From contig JASEFA010000003.1 of NCBI GenBank assembly GCA_030019365.1, positions 124,001 through 188,000 on the forward strand: a stretch of 64,000 bases of DNA, written 5' to 3'. The notes under the pieces are model-generated. The model did no database searches and was not told the DNA's origin. It worked only from the letters and a program-made list of their open reading frames with translations. Source of the DNA: Bacillota bacterium (GTDB taxonomy: Bacteria; Bacillota; Sulfobacillia; JACIYH01). Positions 8,966 through 15,745 of this stretch are shown here, piece by piece; the first letter of the stretch is position 1; each line of letters begins with the position of its first letter. The position numbers were made by a program, and so were the translations under genes.

Positions 8966-9496
8966 GTGAGAGAATTGCCCGTGATGCGCGGGGAGCTGGT
9001 GCGTTACCGGCGTCTGCTGGAACTGGCGCGGGCGCAGCGGGACGCCGTCCTGGGCGGGCGCTTCGCCGATCTTCCTCAGATCCTCGCTGAGAGGCAGTCT
9101 CTCCTGCATGACCTTTCCGCCGTGGGTCGGGCCAGGGGGGTCGCAGGGGCCGGCGAGGTCGAACCGGGCGAGGCAGGAGCGGCTGGAGAGGTCGGGCAGG
9201 CCGGGGACACCGGAGAACCGGGAGAGGCACGAGCGGGCGGAGAGACCGGCCAGGCCGGGGACGCCGGTGAGGCCGGGGAAGCCGGGGACGACGGGGTCGA
9301 GCTGCCAGAGGAAGCGCGCGAGCTTCTTCGGGCCGTTCTGGAAGTGGATCGGGAGTGCCACGGTCTGGTATTGGAACGGTTGAAGCATGTGGAAGGGGAT
9401 CTGGCGACCACCCGGGCGGCCCTGCAGGGTAGCCGGGCGTACCGGCTGTCCCTGGAGGCGGGCCGGGTCTCCCGGATACTCGACGAGGTGAAGTGA
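8966..9496 (+). CDS. FliT-like flagellar protein with collagen-like insert
   Basis: The predicted product has 176 residues. The N-terminal helix (LVRYRRLLELARAQRDAVL) and the C-terminal helix (LLRAVLEVDRECHGLVLERL and beyond) look like the paired helices of FliT/FlgN-type export chaperones, and the position after fliS is where fliT lies in related genomes. No specific FliT residue proves the assignment. The two helical halves are separated by a Gly-X-Y repeat of 15 triplets (listed separately), which is foreign to this family. The start is uncertain: GTG at 8966 follows GGGAGGCGAG at short spacing, TTG at 8939 and GTG at 8981 or ATG at 8984 are alternatives. Base composition in the insert is extremely G-rich. 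Confidence 0.6.
   Translation: MRELPVMRGELVRYRRLLELARAQRDAVLGGRFADLPQILAERQSLLHDLSAVGRARGVAGAGEVEPGEAGAAGEVGQAGDTGEPGEARAGGETGQAGDAGEAGEAGDDGVELPEEARELLRAVLEVDRECHGLVLERLKHVEGDLATTRAALQGSRAYRLSLEAGRVSRILDEVK
9167..9301 (+). repeat. Collagen-like Gly-X-Y repeat within the FliT-like gene
   Basis: Fifteen consecutive triplets are encoded and 14 begin with Gly: GEA GAA GEV GQA GDT GEP, then GEA RAG GET GQA GDA, then GEA GEA GDD GVE. Only RAG breaks the rule. X and Y are mostly Glu, Asp, Ala or Gln and only one triplet has Pro, so stable triple helix formation is doubtful, but the periodicity is strict. The DNA is a diverged repeat of GGNGAGGCC-like units. Confidence 0.85.
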
Positions 9497-9594
9497 CAGT
9501 CGCCGGGGCGGGGTCCCGCAGGACGGGCCGGGAGGAATCGGGTACCGGCCCGCTAATACTACTTATTGAGGGTGGGCGGGAAAGGGGAACAGGC

Positions 9595-10143
9595 ATGGAG
9601 ATCACGGTACGGGGGAAGAACCTGGAGGTCACTCCGGCACTGCGCCAGTATGCAGAGAAGCGGATGTCCAAGATCGAGCGGTTCTTCGACGACGTCCCCG
9701 TCAGCGCACACGCGGTGATCAGCACGGAGAGGGGCCGGTACATCGTCGAAGTTACGCTCTCCGTGAATGGCATCCTCCTGCGGGGGGAAGAATCGACGGG
9801 TGACGCCTTCGCCTCCATGGATCTGGTCCTGGAGAAACTCGAGAAGCAGATCGAGAAGTTCAAGACGCGCATCACCAGGCGGCTGCGGATGGCCCGCAAG
9901 GCGGCCGTGCGGGAGGAGATGCCGGCGCCCGTAGCCGGACCCGCCGAGGAGGAAGGTGATCGGCCTCGGGTCGTTCGGGTGAAGCGGTTCTCGTTCAAGC
10001 CCATGAGCGTGGAAGAAGCCATCCTGCAGATGGACCTGCTCGGCCACGACTTCTTCGTCTTCACCAACGCGGAAACCGATCAGGTAAGCGTGGTCTACCG
10101 GCGTCGCGACGGTGACTACGGTTTGATAGAGCCGGAGTTCTGA
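9595..10143 (+). CDS. hpf: Long-form ribosome hibernation promoting factor
   Basis: This 182-residue protein binds 30S subunits and dimerises ribosomes into inactive 100S particles in slow growth. The N-terminal YfiA/RaiA-like domain (about 1-95) begins MEITVRGKNLEVTPALRQY and contains the KRMSKIERFFDDVP segment. The C-terminal dimerisation domain (about 125-182) has RVKRFSFKPMSVEEAILQM, LLGHDFFVFTN and VVYRRRDGDYGLIEP. The ATG at 9595 follows AAAGGGGA. Its place between the flagellar genes and secA is the same as in Bacillus. The next gene begins two bases after its stop, so the two are probably co-transcribed. Confidence 0.95.
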   Translation: MEITVRGKNLEVTPALRQYAEKRMSKIERFFDDVPVSAHAVISTERGRYIVEVTLSVNGILLRGEESTGDAFASMDLVLEKLEKQIEKFKTRITRRLRMARKAAVREEMPAPVAGPAEEEGDRPRVVRVKRFSFKPMSVEEAILQMDLLGHDFFVFTNAETDQVSVVYRRRDGDYGLIEPEF

Positions 10144-10144
10144 C

Positions 10145-11401
10145 GTGGGCCTCCTCCACCAGCCCGTCTCGGTGGTGATCTTCGAAGGGGGGCGCCCGCG
10201 CTCCTCCATCGAGGAGGAGATGGCTGCCGCCCGCACGGCGGTGGTCCTGGACACCATCGAGACGATCGGCCGGGCGGGCGAGATCGACCAGGTCATTCTG
10301 TGCACCAACTTCTCGGATCTGGCGCACGAGGCAGCGTCCCTGGGGGCGGTGGTGGATTTCAAGACCCGGAAGTTTCGCTTCGGACGCCGCCTCCTGGACA
10401 TTGTTGAGCGGCACCGGTTGAGCAACGTGGTCTACCTGGGGGGCCCGGCCGCACCGCTTCTTGAAGAGGACGACTGGCGTTTTGTCGCCCGCCAGTTGCG
10501 CCAGCGCAAGAACGTGGTATTGCAGAACAACGTACAGTCGCCCGACATCATCGCTTTCACCCCCGCGCAGGCGCTGGCGGCCATCCCGGAACCGGAGTCG
10601 GACAATGAGATGGGGTTTGCTCTGAGAGACCTAGGCCTGGAGCGCATCCTGTTACCCAACTCCGCACGCGTGAACTTCGACCTGGACACCCCCACGGACA
10701 TGCTCATCCTGCGTGTCACCCGCAAAGGGGGCCGGCGCACCATGCGGGTGCTGGACGGGCTGTCCTGGGATGACTCCCGCATACGCAGCGTCCAGCGGGT
10801 GATGGTCACCCCGGGCGCCGAGCTGGTGGTGGCAGGGCGCGTGGGCCCCTCGGTGGTTACCTACCTCAACATGAATATTCCCCTGCGCGTACGGCTTTTT
10901 TCCGAGGAGCGGGGCATGAAGGCGTTGGGACGGCAGCGGCGGGGCGAGGTGGTGTCCCTGCTGGGGTTCCTTTACGAGCGCGTGGGAGCCGGGGAGTTCT
11001 TTTCTCTCCTTGCCCGATGCGGTCAGGCGGTGCTGCTGGACTCCCGGGTGCTCTTTGCCCACTGGAAGAAGGACTTCAGCGACTGGGACAGGTTCCAGTC
11101 GGACCTGGGCAGGTATGATCTGGTGAAGGATGACGCCCTGGCGGAATTCACGCGCGGCGCCCTGGAGAGTCCCATCCCCGTGGTGCTGGGGGGGCATTGC
11201 CTTGTGTCAGGAGGACTCTGGCTTCTGGCCGAGACGCTGGTGGATGCACAGGCGGCCTGCCATGCTCGGGGAGCAGGTGACCTCTGGCAGACCGCAATGG
11301 GGGGTTGTGGGCATGATTGCAGTGGCCTGCCACACCCGGGGAGCGGGGGAGAAGTTCGTGGTCAGGAAAAAGAAGGAGAAGTGGCCCCCAAGGTCGAATG
11401 A
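10145..11401 (+). CDS. Uncharacterised protein, possibly nucleotidyltransferase-fold
   Basis: I do not recognise this 418-residue protein with certainty. Its first 200 residues alternate strands and helices (VVIFEGGRPRSS, QVILCTNFSDLAHEAASLGA, NVVYLGGPAAPLLEEDDW) and end in a NFDLDTPTDMLIL motif. That motif resembles the D-TP-DL signature closing GT-A-like nucleotidyltransferases such as MobA or CofC, so an NTP-transferase-related fold is my inference. Residues 215-365 form a second uncharacterised domain. The last 45 residues are low quality: a duplicated segment reads in two different frames there, so the true C-terminus may be frameshifted. It starts at GTG two bases after hpf. No cofactor-pathway genes surround it. 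Confidence 0.5.
   Translation: MGLLHQPVSVVIFEGGRPRSSIEEEMAAARTAVVLDTIETIGRAGEIDQVILCTNFSDLAHEAASLGAVVDFKTRKFRFGRRLLDIVERHRLSNVVYLGGPAAPLLEEDDWRFVARQLRQRKNVVLQNNVQSPDIIAFTPAQALAAIPEPESDNEMGFALRDLGLERILLPNSARVNFDLDTPTDMLILRVTRKGGRRTMRVLDGLSWDDSRIRSVQRVMVTPGAELVVAGRVGPSVVTYLNMNIPLRVRLFSEERGMKALGRQRRGEVVSLLGFLYERVGAGEFFSLLARCGQAVLLDSRVLFAHWKKDFSDWDRFQSDLGRYDLVKDDALAEFTRGALESPIPVVLGGHCLVSGGLWLLAETLVDAQAACHARGAGDLWQTAMGGCGHDCSGLPHPGSGGEVRGQEKEGEVAPKVE
11251..11350 (+). repeat. Out-of-frame direct duplication at 3' end of the unknown gene
   Basis: The 30 bases at 11251-11280 recur imperfectly at 11321-11350, both containing GGCCTGCCA and CGGGGAGC. The offset is 70 bases, not a multiple of three. 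The first copy reads ACHARGAG in the gene's frame; the second reads ACHTRGAG only in another frame, which then continues as GEKFVVRKKKE. This suggests a duplication with a one-base shift or an indel. Confidence 0.6.
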
Positions 11402-11434
11402 CGTAACCGCGGGCCAGGGTTCGGGAAGGTGGCC

Positions 11435-12076
11435 ATGAACCCGAATTGCGAAGAACGCCGTCGGATCCTGGAGGGGTTCGTGCGGCAGCTACGCGATGTC
11501 GTGGCGGCTCGGGTTGAAATCGACGAGGCCGAGAAGGTCACCGCCATCCGGGTCCTGGCCAGGGCCGGACGGAATCCCCGCCAGATCGTGCGGGACGTCC
11601 AGTCGGCGTTGTTAGGCCGCTTCGACATGGAGGTGGGATCGGAAGCCGTATCGGTGGCTCAGTTGAGCGACGAACTGGAAGACGAGCTTTCCCCCACGCG
11701 GTTCGTCCTGCGCCGGACTGCGCGCAGCGTATCGGGTGGCGTCGGCACCGTCCAGGTGGAGATGTCTCTCGCCGATGAGGTGGTTGAGGCAGGCGCGTCG
11801 GCCTCGGCCAGCCCGGGAGCACAGGCACGTGCGGCAGCGCAGGCTGCCCTGCAGGCCGTACATACGTTGCTCGGAGCCGATCTCTTCCACCTGGTGGACG
11901 TCAGGATCGTGGAAATGGCGGGCGGCAGGCTGGCGGTTGCGGCCCTGGGGCTGCTGGGGGAGGAACAAAAGGTGTACGCGGGCTGCTGCCCCGTGCGCCT
12001 GGACGAAGCAGAAGCAGCCGCTCGTGCCACCCTGGGTGCGCTCAACCGCCATCTCACCTGGTACAGGCAGGGATAA
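11435..12076 (+). CDS. Conserved hypothetical protein
   Basis: This 213-residue protein contains no motif of known biochemical function that I recognise. The N-terminal part has the phrase RNPRQIVRDVQSALLGRFDM and the linker SVAQLSDELEDELSPTRFVL; the C-terminal part (EMSLADEVVEAGASASAS onward) alternates strand and helix and contains an Ala-rich helix. It is likely soluble and cytoplasmic. The ATG at 11435 follows GGGAAGG; a GTG six bases earlier is possible. It follows the unknown gene above by 33 bases and precedes the membrane HD-GYP genes by about 210 bases. A link to cyclic dinucleotide signalling is conceivable from position only. Confidence 0.55.
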   Translation: MNPNCEERRRILEGFVRQLRDVVAARVEIDEAEKVTAIRVLARAGRNPRQIVRDVQSALLGRFDMEVGSEAVSVAQLSDELEDELSPTRFVLRRTARSVSGGVGTVQVEMSLADEVVEAGASASASPGAQARAAAQAALQAVHTLLGADLFHLVDVRIVEMAGGRLAVAALGLLGEEQKVYAGCCPVRLDEAEAAARATLGALNRHLTWYRQG

Positions 12077-12170
12077 GGTTTGCGAGGGACACCAGCACCG
12101 TACCGACTGACCTCAAGCCCAGTGCGCCCGATTGAGAGCCTGTTCGGGTGCACGGTCGCCGTGTTTGATA

Positions 12171-12248
12171 ATGAGCCGCGTACTGAGGATCATCCTGGCG
12201 CTGGTCACGTTGATCTTCGCCGTCGGTTCGACCCACCAGTTTGGTTAA
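12171..12248 (+). CDS. Possible small hydrophobic peptide
   Basis: A 25-codon frame reads MSRVLRIILALVTLIFAVG followed by six more residues and a stop. It looks like a single membrane segment or signal peptide. No clear ribosome binding site precedes it and its ATG overlaps a GATAAT hexamer that could be a -10 box for the downstream HD-GYP gene, so it may be untranslated leader. Treat it as a candidate only. Confidence 0.25.
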   Translation: MSRVLRIILALVTLIFAVGSTHQFG

Positions 12249-12288
12249 GGTGCCGGTGTCCCGCTATTTGTGTGCAGGGTGATGGTCC

Positions 12289-13596
12289 ATGAATCTTGCC
12301 CGTACCTGTCCTAAGTTCTTCATATACGCCTGCGTGGTGTTTCTGGTGGGTGCCGTTTGCCTGGGGTACTGGGCGTTCTCCCTTACCGCCTCCGACTGGG
12401 TCCAGGTGCTGGTTTTCGCAGTTCTAGCGGCCACGGTGGAGTTGGTGCCTACCCAAATTCCGAGGGAACCGGCCACGGTCGCGCCCGGCTTCGCCGTCAT
12501 CTACGCTGCACTAGTAGCGTGTGGCGTTCCCCATGCGGCTTGGGTGGCAGCCATTGGTACCCTGCGGCTCCGGGACCTCAAGGGCCAGGTGCCCTGGCCC
12601 ACCGTGCTGTTCAATCGTGGGCAGCTGGCCGTGTCGGCGTGCGGAGCGGGCGTGGCCTTTATCGCGGCGGGGGGGAGCCCCGGGGCAGTGAGACTCTCCG
12701 CGGACATACCTGCGCTGTTGCTCGCAGGGTTGGTGTTCTATGTGATGAACGTGTCGTTCGTAGTGGGGGCGTCAGCCCTGTTCCGCAACGTGCGGTTCTG
12801 GGCGACGTGGAAAGCCAACTACCGCTGGGATGTCCCCAGCTTTCTGGGGCTGATACCGCTGGGCGCCGTGCTGGCAGTCCTGTACTTGCAGGTCGGGTGG
12901 ATCAGCCTTGTGTTGGGCGTGCTACCGCTGATCGTGAGCAAGCAGTCGTTTCAGCGGTATGTGGATGTGCGGGAAGCGTACGTGCAGACCATGGCGGCGC
13001 TGACGTCGGCACTGGATGCGAAGGATGCGTACACGCGGGGGCACTGCGATCGGGTGTCGGAGCTGGCTATGGCCATCGGGCGGGAGCTGCACCTGCCCGA
13101 GGATAAGCTGGAGCTGCTGGCGCACGTGGGCAGGCTGCACGACGTGGGCAAGATCGGCATCAGGGACGCCGTGCTGAAGAAGCCGGGGATATTCACTCCG
13201 GGAGAGTACGGCGAGATGCAGATGCACGCGGTGCTGGGCGCGGATATCGTGGACCGGATCAGCTTGCTGGGCGAGGGGACCAAGTGGGTGATGCACCACC
13301 ACGAGCGGTTTGACGGCGCCGGGTTTCCCGCCGGGTTGCAGGGAGAAGCGATTCCGCTGGGGGCACGCATCATAGCAGTGGCTGACGCCTACGATGCCCT
13401 CACCTCGGACCGGCCATACAAGAAGGCCCTTGGCCGGGAGGAGGCGCTGGCGGAGCTGCGCAGGTGTGCGGGGAGGCAGTTTGACCCGCAGCTGGTGGAC
13501 GTGCTGGCGAAGGTGGTGGGGGTGGCGCCAGCCCATGCCCGCGAGGAGGCGGAGGCGCAGGCGGCGGCCACCCGGTCGGGAGGCGAGGGGCCTTGA
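12289..13596 (+). CDS. Membrane HD-GYP domain protein, candidate c-di-GMP phosphodiesterase
   Basis: The 435-residue protein has an N-terminal membrane region of about six helices (residues 10-225), in the style of a small-molecule or MASE-like sensor, and a C-terminal HD-GYP domain (about 235-420). The metal-binding signatures are present: GHCDRVSELA, GRLHDVGKIGI, HAVLGADI, HHERFDGAGFPAGL and DAYDALTSDRPYK. The GYP triplet reads GFP, a common variant. Such proteins hydrolyse c-di-GMP or related cyclic dinucleotides at the inner membrane face, so control of motility is plausible next to the flagellar genes. The C-terminus is an Ala/Glu-rich tail. The gene overlaps its degenerate paralogue by four bases (TTGA). 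Confidence 0.85.
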   Translation: MNLARTCPKFFIYACVVFLVGAVCLGYWAFSLTASDWVQVLVFAVLAATVELVPTQIPREPATVAPGFAVIYAALVACGVPHAAWVAAIGTLRLRDLKGQVPWPTVLFNRGQLAVSACGAGVAFIAAGGSPGAVRLSADIPALLLAGLVFYVMNVSFVVGASALFRNVRFWATWKANYRWDVPSFLGLIPLGAVLAVLYLQVGWISLVLGVLPLIVSKQSFQRYVDVREAYVQTMAALTSALDAKDAYTRGHCDRVSELAMAIGRELHLPEDKLELLAHVGRLHDVGKIGIRDAVLKKPGIFTPGEYGEMQMHAVLGADIVDRISLLGEGTKWVMHHHERFDGAGFPAGLQGEAIPLGARIIAVADAYDALTSDRPYKKALGREEALAELRRCAGRQFDPQLVDVLAKVVGVAPAHAREEAEAQAAATRSGGEGP

Positions 13597-14921
13597 GGTG
13601 TGCGGGCTGGTTCCGGCACCTCTGGACCATATACAGTTGGGGAGCGGTGGCAGCTTTCGGGGCTGCCACCGTCTGGCTCCGGCATGACCTCACCACGTCC
13701 CGGGTGGTGATGGTCCTTTTCCTCTCGCTCCTGGCGATGATTGCCCGCCAGTTGCCGGTGATGAAGTGGGGGCTGGTGGCCTCCGCGGAGTGGGTGGCTT
13801 ACTTCGCAGGCGCTCTCTACCTGCCGCCGGTGGCGGCGGGATGGGTACCTTTTCTGACCATCTTCGGCCTGCAGGCCATCGTCGTCCTGCAGCGCCGCAA
13901 CCGGTTGCCCGGCCAGGTGAGGACCCTTCTGCAGGAGGCCGCCTTTGCGGCCTCCCGCCAGGGGTTGGGATTCATGGTTGCAGTGGGGCTGCTGCGTGAC
14001 GGGTGGGAGGTCCTGGCTGCGGGATGGTCCGGTGGGGCGTGGTTGGTGCTCGTCTGCTGGGCGGGCTGCGCGGGGGCGACGGGTGTGCTGGAAGCCCTCG
14101 CGGGCGCGTTGCGCTATCGGGTGAATCCGGCGCGCGAGATAACCCGGTACCTGACGGAGACAGGTCCGGCCTGGTTGCTGGCTCTACCCCTTGGCTTTGT
14201 GCTCTACGTGCTGCTGTACTTTTACGGCACCACCACGGTGGCGGCCACCCTGGTGGTGCTCCTGATCATGCTGCTACTTTATACCCTGCTGGTGTTTGCC
14301 GACGTGCAGGGGGCGTACTGGGATACCGTGCATACCCTGGTGCGGACCATGGAATCTCGCGACCAGCTCAGCCCGGGCGAGGGAGAGAGAGGAGCCTGCC
14401 TGGCCGCGGCCATGGGGCGAAAGCTCCACCTGCCGGAGGCGGACGTCCGTGCCATATACCTGGGGGCCTTGCTGCGGGACATCGGCCTGGTGGGCCTGGA
14501 CGAGCGCCTGGCCGGCCACAACGGGGTCCTGCGGGCGGCCGACTACTTCCGGATGTGGGAGCACGCCCTGATCGGAGGGCAAATCCTCGATCGGCTCCCC
14601 CGCATGCAGGGGGCAGCGCTCGCCATCCGGCATCATCACGAGCGCTGGGACGGTTCCGGGTATCCCGATGGCCTGGTGGGGACGGATATCCCCCTGGAGG
14701 CCCGCCTGGTGGCCCTGGCCGATGCGTACGTGGCCATGACTTCCGACCGCCCCTTCCGGCGCGCCATGCCGGGGCCGGAGGCGTGGGAGCAGATCTCGCG
14801 CGGCGAGGGCGTTCAGTTCGATCCCCGCCTGGTGCGGCTGTTCCGGCGGGTGGTAGGGGAGGAGGCGTGCTGGGGGCGAAATGCTTTTAGGCGCCATTAT
14901 ATGCTCCTTTCTGGTAGCTGA
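13593..14921 (+). CDS. Degenerate membrane HD-GYP paralogue
   Basis: This 442-residue protein has the same layout as the preceding gene: membrane helices over the first 240 residues, then an HD-GYP domain. Key ligands are missing. Where the upstream protein has GHCDRV this one has GEGERG, and LHDVGKIGI is replaced by LLRDIGLVGL, so the HD pair and the lysine are lost. The HHHERWDGSGYPDGL motif and the DAYVAMTSDRPFR segment remain. It is therefore probably a regulatory or ligand-binding pseudo-enzyme, perhaps partnering the intact paralogue. The TTG start at 13593 is behind GGGAGGCGAGG and overlaps the previous stop, which supports translational coupling. The C-terminal 14 residues overlap the next gene. 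Confidence 0.8.
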   Translation: MRCAGWFRHLWTIYSWGAVAAFGAATVWLRHDLTTSRVVMVLFLSLLAMIARQLPVMKWGLVASAEWVAYFAGALYLPPVAAGWVPFLTIFGLQAIVVLQRRNRLPGQVRTLLQEAAFAASRQGLGFMVAVGLLRDGWEVLAAGWSGGAWLVLVCWAGCAGATGVLEALAGALRYRVNPAREITRYLTETGPAWLLALPLGFVLYVLLYFYGTTTVAATLVVLLIMLLLYTLLVFADVQGAYWDTVHTLVRTMESRDQLSPGEGERGACLAAAMGRKLHLPEADVRAIYLGALLRDIGLVGLDERLAGHNGVLRAADYFRMWEHALIGGQILDRLPRMQGAALAIRHHHERWDGSGYPDGLVGTDIPLEARLVALADAYVAMTSDRPFRRAMPGPEAWEQISRGEGVQFDPRLVRLFRRVVGEEACWGRNAFRRHYMLLSGS

Positions 14922-15444
14922 GCTGCGGGGCGGACGCATCCGCAATCTGGCGCGGGCCGATTTCCGCCGGCTGGAGTGGGTGCTGGTGGCGGGGTTGATC
15001 CACGTCGGCCTGCAGGTGGCGGGAGGGCGGGGCTGGATAGCCCCGGCGTGGTGGACGGGACTCCTGAACGTCCTGGGGTACTTCCTGGCCATGTTCGCCC
15101 TGGCCTCCAACCTCCGGTTGCCGGGCATGCGACTGGTGGGGGTTGGCTTGCTCTTGAACCTGGCAGTCATAGCCGCCAACGGGGGCAGGATGCCCGTCTC
15201 GGCTGCCGCCTTGCAGGCGGTGGGGCTGGGTCGGCTTGTGCCCGCACTGGCCAGTGGGGACGTGCCCACCCATACCCTGATGGGGGACCATACCAGACTG
15301 GCTTTCCTGGGGGATGTCTTCCGCCTGCCTCCGCCCTACTGGCGCCCGTGCGCCTTCAGCCTGGGCGATGCCGTGCTGGCCGTGGGTGCATTCCTGCTCA
15401 TCCAGGGTTTGATGGGTGCCGGCCGCCCCAACCGGCCCGCGTGA
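14881..15444 (+). CDS. DUF5317 membrane protein
   Basis: The 187-residue product is a multi-helix membrane protein with the hallmarks of the DUF5317 family: a start of MLLGAIICSFLVAELRGG, NLAVIAANGGRMPVS in the middle and GDHTRLAFLGDVFRLP near the end. Its function is unknown. It overlaps the HD-GYP paralogue by 41 bases and reads in a different frame, so the three genes at 12289-15444 are likely one transcription unit. DUF5317 genes are often found near signalling or cell-envelope genes in Bacillota, but I cannot infer more. Confidence 0.75.
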   Translation: MLLGAIICSFLVAELRGGRIRNLARADFRRLEWVLVAGLIHVGLQVAGGRGWIAPAWWTGLLNVLGYFLAMFALASNLRLPGMRLVGVGLLLNLAVIAANGGRMPVSAAALQAVGLGRLVPALASGDVPTHTLMGDHTRLAFLGDVFRLPPPYWRPCAFSLGDAVLAVGAFLLIQGLMGAGRPNRPA

Positions 15445-15707
15445 AGGCACCGCCCCTTCTCTTCTTTCCCGTTGATGGTATAGTGTAGGGTGGATTGTGA
15501 AGGCGCCCCCGGGTTCCGCGGCAAGGTACGGGGCGCGCCACGAGGAGGGTCACACGGGTTGCCCGGCATGAAGGTGGGTGGGCAATGGAAGGCGAGGGAG
15601 TGCGACTTACGCTTTTTCCGTGACCTCGTGATGACGGCTTTTCTGGTTGCCCCAGAGAGTGGCGAACCGTTAAGGTTTGGGTGCGGGGCGCGCGGCGCGC
15701 GGGTGGG
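15445..15707. other. Intergenic region before secA
   Basis: About 260 bases without a convincing gene. A 73-codon frame at 15490-15711 has no good ribosome binding site and is rich in Gly and Arg, so I do not call it. A TATAGT hexamer at 15479 lacks a good -35. The sequence is GC-rich with no T-run hairpin. Confidence 0.5.
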
Positions 15708-15736
15708 TTGAGTTGGGGGCGGTGCGGTGCTAGAAT
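15708..15736 (+). promoter_or_regulatory. secA promoter, transcript possibly leaderless
   Basis: TTGAGT (15708-15713), 17 bases, then TAGAAT (15731-15736) preceded by TGC, an extended -10. Transcription would begin near 15743, about three bases before the secA ATG at 15746. No Shine-Dalgarno sequence lies between. Confidence 0.6.
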
Positions 15737-15745
15737 CTGTGTGGT

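Noticed and set aside
12249-12288. Possible c-di-GMP riboswitch before the HD-GYP genes
   Set aside because: No GEMM core or tetraloop-receptor arrangement is visible.
13593-14921. Calling the second HD-GYP protein an active phosphodiesterase
   Set aside because: The HD pair and the first His ligand are replaced.
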